Positions 1-5,162 of a stretch of 7,870 bases of DNA are shown here, one piece after another; within the stretch, counting starts at the first letter, position 1, and the number at the start of each line of letters is the position of its first letter. A program made the translations under genes and the position numbers. Where the stretch lies: NCBI GenBank assembly GCA_029934695.1, contig JAOZLU010000079.1, positions 1 through 7,870 of the forward strand, written 5' to 3'. Source of the stretch: Desulfobacterales bacterium. GTDB taxonomy: Bacteria > Desulfobacterota > Desulfobacteria > Desulfobacterales > 4be13. The notes under the pieces were generated by a model, which saw nothing but the letters and a program-made list of their open reading frames with translations, searched no databases and had not been told where the DNA came from.

Positions 1-35
1 GATGTTTGATGTTTGATGTTGGATGTTTGATGTTT
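1..35. repeat. GATGTTT heptanucleotide tandem array (5 units)
   Basis: Five consecutive 7-bp units are visible: GATGTTT, GATGTTT, GATGTTG, GATGTTT, GATGTTT. Only the third unit differs, by one base. The array begins at the first base of the window, so its true length is unknown. It abuts the GC-rich stem-loop at 37-76. No unique spacers separate the units, so it is a simple tandem repeat and not a CRISPR. Heptamer arrays of this kind can change copy number by slippage. No gene here depends on its length. Confidence 0.9.
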
Positions 36-36
36 C

Positions 37-76
37 GGCAAAATCAAGTCCGGCCTGAAGGGGCCGGACATTTGCC
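37..76. terminator. Strong GC stem-loop, possible terminator of an upstream gene
   Basis: GTCCGGCC (48-55) and GGCCGGAC (62-69) form a perfect 8-bp stem with a TGAAGG loop. Outside it, GGCAAAAT (37-44) can pair with ATTTGCC (70-76), leaving CAA (45-47) and one A bulged, which lengthens the hairpin. The following bases, CTTTATT, are only a weak U-tract on the + strand. It could end a gene lying left of the window, or be a stand-alone intergenic hairpin. The structure is clear and the function is inferred. Confidence 0.45.
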
Positions 77-173
77 CTTTATTCAATTCAGAATGGCCTT
101 CTGGATTTTTTATTTATGAATTTCTGATTTATTCCCTGATTTGTAAATTAATTTAAAAAAATATCAAAAACAC

Positions 174-200
174 TTGACACACATAAAAACATCGTATATC
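174..200 (+). promoter_or_regulatory. Candidate sigma70-type promoter
   Basis: A consensus -35 TTGACA (174-179) is followed by TATATC (195-200, 15-bp spacer) or TATCTG (197-202, 17-bp spacer) as -10. Downstream there is a good SD, GGAAGGA (234-240), seven bases before an ATG at 248 whose frame stops after two further codons (M-F-F-stop). Either this is the promoter and ribosome-binding site of a gene since lost, or it drives a short non-coding or leader-type transcript that could end at the hairpin at 391-408. The -10 is imperfect. Confidence 0.35.
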
Positions 201-310
201 TGAATAGCAATTAAGGCATTAAGCCCGCCTACTGGAAGGAATCTATTATGTTCTTCTGACTTAGATCAAAAAAGCACTCATTTTCCATAAATTAAAATTT
301 CACGCCATAA

Positions 311-363
311 TCCATTGAAATTAATTTTTTTTTATATCTTAGAAGATATAAAAATTCCATTGA
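311..363. repeat. AT palindrome between 8-bp direct repeats
   Basis: The segment 329-340 is the exact reverse complement of 343-354, with two bases (AG) between them. Identical TCCATTGA octamers flank this palindrome at 311-318 and 356-363. The arrangement resembles a tiny insertion with a target duplication, but the 37-bp content is mostly A and T, so chance is a serious alternative. Confidence 0.5.
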
Positions 364-390
364 TCATCATTTCTGCAAATTCAGAATTTG

Positions 391-408
391 AGGCAGATGC
401 CTGTTTTT
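391..408 (+). terminator. Small terminator-like hairpin
   Basis: AGGC (391-394) and GCCT (399-402) can pair around AGAT, followed by G and five Ts (404-408). Just before it is the palindrome CAAATTC-A-GAATTTG (376-390). The stem is short, so termination would be weak. If real, it would close a transcript of roughly 200 nt started by the promoter candidate at 174-200. Confidence 0.25.
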
Positions 409-690
409 AAAGGAATGATAACATATTCTGTCAGAAACATCCACATCCGGATTTTACAAATTCATTCCGCCATAAAGCTTAATCTGTGTGAATTTCAGTA
501 AAATCTGACTTTCCGTGACTTGAAGAAAAGAATCGTGTCCTTTCTTTGCGAATACAATTCAACTGCTGTTTGTGAGGGATTGCTGAAAAAATACAAAATG
601 AATTTAGTGGAGTTCAGGCCAGTGGTGTGTTCCCGCTTCTGAAAATCGAATATGGTTCCGGGATTAGCCGGCGCGAATTTGTGCTAAATC

Positions 691-712
691 AAAAGGCTGT
701 GAACGGCTTTTT
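691..712 (+). terminator. Nine-bp hairpin with U-rich 3' arm
   Basis: AAAAGGCTG (691-699) pairs with CGGCTTTTT (704-712) around a TGAA loop if two G-U pairs are allowed. The U-run is in the 3' arm, as in many A/U-flanked intrinsic terminators. It lies directly upstream of the HEPN promoter candidate and may isolate the cassette from upstream transcription. This is inferred from structure only. Confidence 0.3.
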
Positions 713-739
713 GTGCAGCTGATCCTTAATCTTTATAGA
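711..739 (+). promoter_or_regulatory. Weak promoter candidate for the HEPN/MNT genes
   Basis: TTGTGC (711-716) and TATAGA (734-739) are separated by 17 bp. They match sigma70 consensus at 3 of 6 and 4 of 6 positions. Transcription would begin near 746, giving a leader of about 33 nt before the ATG at 779. It would also place the GTG at 713 outside the transcript. Support is limited to spacing and position. Confidence 0.3.
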
Positions 740-778
740 GAAGATTATCAAATAAGCATGATTGGAGAAGCAGGACAG

Positions 779-1165
779 ATGTCAGATCAAATAAGATATT
801 GGATAGAACTATCTGAATATGATATTGAGACAGCCATCGCAATGTTAAAAAGCAAGCGATATCTTTATGTTGGGTTTATGGCTCACCAATCTATTGAAAA
901 AATACTAAAGGCTTATTATGTAAAAACTAATGGAGAGTCAGCCCCATTTTCTCATAGCCTTTCTTATCTTGCAAAGAAAGCAAAAATCTATGAACATTTT
1001 TCAGAAGATCAAAAAGATTTTATAGATATGCTTGAACCGATGAATATTGAATGCAGATATCCGACTCATAAAGAACAATTAATGAGAAGTTTGACAGAAG
1101 AACGGTGCAAAGAAATTCTTGATAATTCAGAGGAACTACAGTTATGGATAAAACAGAAGTTATAG
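779..1165 (+). CDS. HEPN-domain protein (putative toxin partner of the adjacent nucleotidyltransferase)
   Basis: This 128-residue protein has the features of the prokaryotic HEPN family (PF05168/COG2250-like). It starts with a helical RYWIELSEYDIETA segment, then the conserved HQSIEKILKAYY helix (36-47), an FSHSL turn (57-61) and ECRYPTHKEQ (91-100). Known HEPN toxins paired with MNT proteins are RNases using R-X4-6-H. Here the only candidate is R93-Y-P-T-H97, with three intervening residues, so RNase activity is not assured. I chose ATG 779 because it is preceded by AGGA, gives a normal family length and lies downstream of a promoter candidate. The frame is open upstream to GTG 713, and ATG 758 is possible. 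The next gene overlaps by 22 bp. Base composition is AT-rich, unlike the core genes further right, which suggests acquired DNA. Family assignment is fairly sure and toxin activity is inferred. Confidence 0.85.
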   Translation: MSDQIRYWIELSEYDIETAIAMLKSKRYLYVGFMAHQSIEKILKAYYVKTNGESAPFSHSLSYLAKKAKIYEHFSEDQKDFIDMLEPMNIECRYPTHKEQLMRSLTEERCKEILDNSEELQLWIKQKL

Positions 1166-1443
1166 CAAAACTTAAAATATATAAAAAACTTCTATCACAA
1201 CATATATCATTTGATAAAATGATCCTGTTTGGTTCTTATACAAGAGGGAGTCAGAGAGAAGACAGTGATGTGGATGTCGCGATAATCGTCGATGAAATGC
1301 AAGGGGATTATTTTTCTACAAGACCTCTGTTGTGGAGAATTAGAAGGGAAGTGGATGATAGAATCGAACCAATTCTTTTTGAAATAAAACATAACGAAAG
1401 CGGTTTTATAGAAGAAGTAATGAGAAATGGGATTCTGATATAA
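1144..1443 (+). CDS. Minimal nucleotidyltransferase (MNT, putative antitoxin)
   Basis: This 99-residue protein has the DNA polymerase beta-like minimal nucleotidyltransferase fold. LFGSYTRGSQREDSDVDVAI (28-47) matches the GS-X10-D-X-D signature, with G30, S31 and metal-binding D42 and D44. A third acidic ligand is probably E75 in RIEPILF (73-79). In characterised HepT/MntA modules the MNT protein neutralises the HEPN toxin by adding AMP to it. By analogy this protein may act on the preceding gene product. Its ATG lies 22 bp inside the HEPN gene, with AGAGGA (1129-1134) nine bases upstream, so co-transcription and coupled translation are likely. All signature residues are present and the length is normal, so it appears intact. 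The identity of its actual target is inferred. Confidence 0.88.
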   Translation: MDKTEVIAKLKIYKKLLSQHISFDKMILFGSYTRGSQREDSDVDVAIIVDEMQGDYFSTRPLLWRIRREVDDRIEPILFEIKHNESGFIEEVMRNGILI

Positions 1444-1453
1444 CCAAAAGATG

Positions 1454-1472
1454 GAGCGGACTTACGCCGCTC
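1454..1472. other. Short GC stem-loop after the MNT gene
   Basis: GAGCGG (1454-1459) and CCGCTC (1467-1472) form a perfect 6-bp stem with a 7-base loop, 10 bases after the MNT stop codon. The following sequence is GGAAAATTAA, with no U-tract, so it is not a standard intrinsic terminator. It could protect the 3' end of the mRNA or be a weak terminator. Confidence 0.4.
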
Positions 1473-1766
1473 GGAAAATTAATAGTTACTCTAACGTAAT
1501 GATATTATGGATACAATAATTGATAAATTTAATTTGATAGAGAAGATTATTTCTCAGAAAAAGGGAAATATCAAACTGCTTGCACTTTTTGAATTGGAAG
1601 ATAATATTCAGGACAGGTGGATGTAATTATTTCTGCCAGAAATTTGTTCCCTGACAATATTGAATCATTGAAATTTGTTGTAAAGATAGTTCAACGTGTC
1701 TTAACTAAAGAAGAAATACTTAAAATTTCAAAAGTAGTTTTGTTTGATTCAAACGATAAGTTTATA

Positions 1767-1974
1767 CTCGACTATCAAGTTTTTTTATGTTGACTGAATT
1801 TATTGGATATTTTCACATCTGGGATTTTCGATGCCTGTCAGTAAATTCAATGACTTATATGTGAAGCCGATATTCTGATTTTTTAAATTGACAAAAATAA
1901 GATTTTTTTCAAGATTTTAAGTCATTGAAAATACAAATTCATTTAGTCAAGTTTTAAAAAGTTTGATAGTCGAG
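1767..1974. mobile_element. MITE-like 208-bp inverted-repeat element with 5-bp target duplication
   Basis: The ends are perfect 12-bp inverted repeats: CTCGACTATCAA (1767-1778) and TTGATAGTCGAG (1963-1974). Looser pairing continues to about 1815 and 1926, including TTGACT (1790-1795) against AGTCAA and TATTTTCA (1808-1815) against TGAAAATA (1926-1933). A further inner 12-bp pair, TTCAATGACTTA (1846-1857) and its reverse complement (1918-1929), allows alternative folds. TTATA directly flanks both ends (1762-1766 and 1975-1979), as expected of a target-site duplication. There is no open frame able to encode a transposase, so movement would need an enzyme supplied by a related full-length insertion sequence. 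Insertion plus duplication adds 213 bp, a multiple of three, yet an in-frame TGA (1791-1793) inside the element stops the host gene. The parent family cannot be assigned from the sequence alone. Confidence 0.85.
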
Positions 1975-2194
1975 TTATAGCAAAAATCCAAAGATTTCTT
2001 AATAATAAAAACCCAAAAGAATTTAGTGAATTGGAAACAGATGATTTAATGATAAAGCGTGGATTTGTTATAAAATCCTCTATCTCTAACTATGAGGAAG
2101 ATTTGATCAGGCATCTTTTCCATACTTCCAAACTGAATGAGATAAAAGGATTTGTGGAAAGTAACTCCCCTAAAAAGATAATTTACCAAATGAT

Positions 2195-2236
2195 TCTGAC
2201 ATCTTCCAGAGGGATTTCGGGAACAGGGATGTCAGA
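2195..2236. other. Imperfect stem-loop in the pseudogene tail
   Basis: TCTGACATC (2195-2203) pairs perfectly with GATGTCAGA (2228-2236). Inside, TTCC (2204-2207) can pair with GGAA (2220-2223), leaving a CAGG bulge. No U-tract follows. It lies about 260 bases upstream of rho, in a stretch whose coding status is doubtful. It may be part of a long rho leader or an intergenic hairpin. Function is unknown. Confidence 0.4.
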
Positions 2237-2430
2237 CAAATTGAAAGTGTTTCCCCTTTGGACTTCGATAAAATGCAAACTGCTTTCAGATCGTTATATA
2301 AAAATATCTTATCAGGAAGCAAAGCAGAGCGATAATTTTATTTATAAGTATCCGGTCATAAATTTTCTGGCGTTTGTTTATATTAATATGACAGAAAATG
2401 CTGGAAAGCTTTTGTCCGGATACACAAAAC

Positions 2431-2494
2431 AGAAAGGAGGGCGCACCATCCCTTCAAAATCCCGTAATTTGGGGATTTCCTGCGCCAAAATTTT
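2431..2494 (+). promoter_or_regulatory. Structured rho leader with displaced Shine-Dalgarno
   Basis: Directly upstream of the rho ATG (2495) is CAAAATTTT, with no SD. A strong one, AGAAAGGAGG (2431-2440), lies 54 nt from the ATG. Between them GGCGCA (2440-2445) pairs with TGCGCC (2481-2486), and inside this AAATCCC (2457-2463) pairs with GGGATTT (2472-2478). With the outer stem closed, the SD core at 2435-2439 would be eight unpaired bases (2487-2494) from the ATG, an ideal spacing. Alternatively the SD serves a small ORF with a non-AUG start (ATC 2448) that ends at TGA 2496-2498, overlapping the rho ATG as ATGA. The stems are directly visible and the mechanism is inferred. No clear sigma70 promoter for rho was found upstream. 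Confidence 0.5.
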
Positions 2495-3745
2495 ATGAAC
2501 ATCGTAGAACTTAAATCAAAAAAAATCAACGAACTGACCCAGATGGCCACCAAAGAGTTCAATGTCGAGGGGGCCGCGGGAATGAAGAAACAGGAGCTTA
2601 TCTTTGCCCTGCTTCAGGCCCATATTGAAAAGAATGGCCTGATTTTCGGGGAAGGCACTCTGGAAATACTGCCGGACGGATTCGGATTTCTGAGAGCGCC
2701 GAATTCCAACTATCTGCCAGGGCCGGACGATATTTATGTGTCACCTTCCCAGATACGCCGTTTCAATCTGAGAACCGGGGATACAGTATCCGGTCAGATC
2801 AGGCAGCCAAAAGAGTCGGAACGGTATTTTGCGCTCCTGAAAGTCGAAGCTATAAATTATGAAGATCCCGAAGTGGCCAGGGAAAAGATACTTTTTGACA
2901 ACCTGACCCCCCTTTATCCTGATCAGAAAATAAACCTTGAGTCTGATCCTGAAAATTTCTCAACACGGATAATGGATCTGATGACGCCTATCGGCTTTGG
3001 CCAGAGAGGGCTGATTGTTTCACCGCCCAGATCAGGAAAAACAATGCTCCTGCAATTTATTGCAAACAGCATCACCACCAATCATAAGGATATCGTGCTG
3101 TTTGTACTCCTTATTGATGAGCGGCCCGAAGAGGTCACAGACATGGAACGCTCCGTCAACGGAGAGGTTATCAGCTCCACATTTGATGAGCCTGCGGAAA
3201 GACATGTCCAGGTTGCTGAAATGGTTATTGATAAAGCCAAAAGACTGGTGGAGCACAAGAAGGATGTTGTGATCCTTCTGGACAGTATCACCCGGCTTGC
3301 GCGTGCTTACAATTCAGTTGTGCCTCCCAGCGGAAAGATTCTTTCGGGAGGGGTGGATTCAAACGCGCTGCAGCGTCCGAAACGCTTTTTCGGGGCTGCC
3401 AGAAACATTGAAGAAGGGGGAAGCCTCACTATTATTGCAACCGCGCTGATTGATACCGGCAGCCGTATGGACGAAGTAATTTTTGAAGAGTTCAAAGGAA
3501 CCGGTAACATGGAGCTTCAGTTGGACCGAAGACTTTCCGACAAGCGTCTGTTTCCTGCGATTGACATTAAAAAGTCAGGGACACGGAAAGAAGAACTCCT
3601 TCTGGATCAGGAGACGCTGAACCGTACCTGGATTCTGAGAAAGCTTCTTTCTTCGCTAAGTCCTGTTGACAGTTTGGAATTTTTGCTTGAAAAAATGAAC
3701 GGAAGCACAGATAACAAGAAGTTTCTGAGTGCAATGAACGCTTAA
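2495..3745 (+). CDS. rho: Transcription termination factor Rho
   Basis: Rho is a hexameric RNA-dependent ATPase and helicase that loads on untranslated RNA and releases RNA polymerase. This 416-residue protein is collinear with E. coli Rho (419 aa). The N-terminal helical domain occupies about 1-47. The OB-fold RNA-binding domain has the RNP1-like DGFGFLR (61-67), and GPDDIYVSPSQIRRFNLRTGD (76-96) is almost invariant in the family. The ATPase core has P-loop SPPRSGKT (176-183), catalytic-Glu region LLIDERPEEV (205-214), Walker B VVILLDSITR (258-267, D263), Q-loop LSGGVDSNAL (283-292) and the arginine finger in SGTRKEEL (R364). All key residues are present. The start is fixed by the N-terminal MNIVELKSKK, like MNLTELK in E. 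coli. Translation initiation looks unusual (see the leader at 2431-2494), and many Rho genes are autoregulated. rpmE follows after 25 bp. Confidence 0.99.
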   Translation: MNIVELKSKKINELTQMATKEFNVEGAAGMKKQELIFALLQAHIEKNGLIFGEGTLEILPDGFGFLRAPNSNYLPGPDDIYVSPSQIRRFNLRTGDTVSGQIRQPKESERYFALLKVEAINYEDPEVAREKILFDNLTPLYPDQKINLESDPENFSTRIMDLMTPIGFGQRGLIVSPPRSGKTMLLQFIANSITTNHKDIVLFVLLIDERPEEVTDMERSVNGEVISSTFDEPAERHVQVAEMVIDKAKRLVEHKKDVVILLDSITRLARAYNSVVPPSGKILSGGVDSNALQRPKRFFGAARNIEEGGSLTIIATALIDTGSRMDEVIFEEFKGTGNMELQLDRRLSDKRLFPAIDIKKSGTRKEELLLDQETLNRTWILRKLLSSLSPVDSLEFLLEKMNGSTDNKKFLSAMNA

Positions 3746-3770
3746 AAAAAACAGACAGGGAGTTGAAAAA

Positions 3771-3992
3771 ATGAAAAATGGTATTCATCCTAAGTACGTT
3801 GATACAGAAATAAAATGTGCATGTGGGCATGTCTTGGAGGTTGGTTCAACAAAAACGGATATCAGGGTTGAAATCTGTTCAAAATGTCATCCTTTTTTCA
3901 CAGGAAAACAGAAGCTTATAGATACCGCCGGCCGGATTGAGCGTTTCCGCAAGAAGTATGCGAAATTTCAAAACCTGCAAGCCGGAAATTAG
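3771..3992 (+). CDS. rpmE: Large-subunit ribosomal protein bL31 (zinc-binding form)
   Basis: This 73-residue protein begins MKNGIHPKY, the standard bL31 start, and is of family length. Four cysteines, C16 and C18 (CAC) and C36 and C39 (CSKC), form the zinc-binding set of the C+ type, followed by HPFFTGKQK (40-48), which is highly conserved. bL31 sits at the central protuberance and bridges to the small subunit. In many bacteria the C+ form is the zinc-replete version, with a zinc-free paralogue elsewhere; none is visible here. GGGAG (3758-3762) lies eight bases before the ATG. The gene sits between rho and prfA, a common arrangement in Desulfobacterota and other phyla, and is probably co-transcribed with them. 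No anomaly is seen. Confidence 0.98.
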   Translation: MKNGIHPKYVDTEIKCACGHVLEVGSTKTDIRVEICSKCHPFFTGKQKLIDTAGRIERFRKKYAKFQNLQAGN

Positions 3993-4076
3993 TCTTAGTT
4001 TTTGGCAACTGCTCATTGCGGTCATTGGCAACCTGATTACGACAAACAGCAAACAACATAATGACAAAGAGCACTT

Positions 4077-5162
4077 ATGTTTAATAAATTAGAAGGGGTT
4101 GAAAAACGCTTTTCAGAGATTGAAACGCTTTTAAGCGATCCCCAGATCGTCAAAGACCGGGATGCCTTTCAGAAATATTCCCGGGAACATGCTGAACTTG
4201 AAAAGATTGTAACGGTCTTCAGAGAATATAAGAAGACGACAAACGATATTGATGACAGCATGGAACTGCTGAAAGACGGGGATCCGGATATAAAGGATCT
4301 GGCCCGCGATGAAATCAGTACACTGACCCTCAGAAAGGAGGGCTTTGAGAGCGAACTCAGAAAGCTGCTCATGCCCAAGGATCCCAATGACAGGAAGAAT
4401 GTTCTGATTGAAGTACGCGCAGGCACAGGAGGGGAAGAAGCAGGCCTTTTTGCCGGTGATCTTTTCAGAATGTACAGCAAATATGCTGAAAACAGGGCAT
4501 GGAAAATGGAGGTTATGAGCCATCATACGACCGGTGTCGGCGGTTTGAAGGAAATTATCGTCATGGTTCATGGCAAAGGGGCATACAGCCGGTTCAAATA
4601 TGAAAGCGGCACTCATCGGGTTCAGCGCGTCCCCACCACCGAGGCCCAGGGACGGATACACACCTCTGCGGTGACTGTGGCGGTTCTGCCCGAAGCCGAA
4701 GATGTGGAGCTTCACATTGATCCCAATGAAATCAAGGTGGATGTCTATCGTTCAACCGGTCCGGGGGGACAGTCTGTCAATACAACCGATTCAGCCGTAC
4801 GCCTCACCCATCTTCCCACCGGGGTGGTGGTCACCTGCCAGGATGAAAAATCCCAGTTGAAAAACAAGGCCAAGGCAATGAAGGTTCTGCGCGCCCGTCT
4901 TCTGGACAAAATGGTCCGGGATCAGAACGAAAAGCGATCTGAGGAACGGAAAAGCCAGGTCGGAACCGGGGACAGAAGCGGAAGAATCAGGACCTACAAT
5001 TTTCCTCAGGGCAGGGTGACAGACCATCGGGTCGGCCTGACCCTTTACAAACTGGAAAATATTTTGCAGGGTGATATTGACATGATCATAGACGAACTGA
5101 CAACATTTTACCAGACTCAGGCATTAGAGAATGCAGAATCAATCAAAGGCCGCGGGGTCTGA
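4077..5162 (+). CDS. prfA: Peptide chain release factor 1 (RF1)
   Basis: RF1 recognises UAA and UAG in the ribosomal A site and triggers hydrolysis of peptidyl-tRNA. The 361-residue protein is of normal length, with the class-specific N-terminal coiled region MFNKLEGVEKRFSEIE. The acidic EVRAGTGGEEAGLFAGDLFRMY motif spans 112-133. The stop-codon-reading tripeptide is P186-T187-T188 (RVPTTEAQGRIHTSA), a variant of the RF1 PxT motif, and is distinct from the SPF of RF2. The catalytic loop is STGPGGQSVNTTDSA, with GGQ at 230-232. The absence of the RF2 programmed frameshift and the PxT motif support RF1. The ATG at 4077 has only a weak AAGAG upstream. The intergenic gap to rpmE is 84 bp, without a clear promoter. 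prmC begins within its last 32 bases, so factor and modifying enzyme are coupled. Confidence 0.98.
   Translation: MFNKLEGVEKRFSEIETLLSDPQIVKDRDAFQKYSREHAELEKIVTVFREYKKTTNDIDDSMELLKDGDPDIKDLARDEISTLTLRKEGFESELRKLLMPKDPNDRKNVLIEVRAGTGGEEAGLFAGDLFRMYSKYAENRAWKMEVMSHHTTGVGGLKEIIVMVHGKGAYSRFKYESGTHRVQRVPTTEAQGRIHTSAVTVAVLPEAEDVELHIDPNEIKVDVYRSTGPGGQSVNTTDSAVRLTHLPTGVVVTCQDEKSQLKNKAKAMKVLRARLLDKMVRDQNEKRSEERKSQVGTGDRSGRIRTYNFPQGRVTDHRVGLTLYKLENILQGDIDMIIDELTTFYQTQALENAESIKGRGV

Larger units (their letters stand above)
77..778. other. AT-rich stretch without a convincing gene
   Basis: About 700 bases with frequent stops in every frame and no recognisable protein on either strand. It holds a possible promoter (174-200), a three-codon ORF with a good SD (ATG 248, M-F-F-stop), a palindrome between short direct repeats (311-363), a small terminator-like hairpin (391-408), a wobble-containing hairpin (691-712) and a weak promoter for the HEPN gene (711-739). 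The longest in-frame reading, about 3-118, crosses the heptamer array and the GC hairpin and resembles no protein I know. The stretch may contain an unannotated small RNA or remnants of lost genes. Confidence 0.6.
1507..2498 (+). pseudogene. Disrupted gene of unknown function (frameshift plus insertion)
   Basis: ATG 1507 opens a 39-codon frame (MDTIIDKFNLIEKI...) that ends at TAA 1624-1626 right after DNIQDRW. The protein-like reading continues one frame over as DVIISARNLFPDNIESLKFVV. One extra G near 1617-1623 would give ...QDRWDVIISA..., so a one-base deletion is likely. The second frame runs to KVVLFDSNDKFI at 1766, where the 208-bp element begins. After it the same frame resumes as AKIQRFLNNKNPKEFSELE from 1980. 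Removing the element plus one TTATA copy (213 bp) and restoring one base gives a 259-residue open frame to TGA 2496-2498. The convincing part stops near 2081-2150, and the tail overlapping the rho leader may be non-coding. I do not recognise the family. A separate start at TTG 2031 has no visible SD and only reads the fragment right of the insertion. The gene is probably non-functional here. Confidence 0.7.

Noticed and set aside
1..35. CRISPR array
   Set aside because: The units are contiguous 7-mers without spacers, so this is a simple tandem repeat.
3..118. Open frame through the heptamer array and GC hairpin
   Set aside because: It has no recognisable protein sequence, no SD at its ATGs and is composed of repeat and hairpin sequence.
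713..778. GTG 713 as start of the HEPN protein
   Set aside because: It overlaps the end of a hairpin and the -35 of the promoter candidate, has no SD and adds 22 residues not typical of the family. ATG 779 is preferred.
1888..1893. TTGACA inside the inserted element as an outward promoter
   Set aside because: No acceptable -10 lies 16-18 bp downstream (only AAGATT/AGATTT), so promoter function is not supported.
2031..2498. An independent 155-residue gene starting at TTG 2031
   Set aside because: The same frame continues upstream to the element boundary at 1980 and joins the left part of the disrupted gene. There is no SD at 2031.
4002..4032. TTGGCAAC direct repeat between rpmE and prfA
   Set aside because: Two 8-bp copies 15 bp apart with no symmetry or regulatory match. 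Chance is sufficient.
4131..4715. 194-residue open frame on the minus strand
   Set aside because: It lies wholly inside prfA, antisense, with no start signal or recognisable motif. It is a codon-bias shadow.
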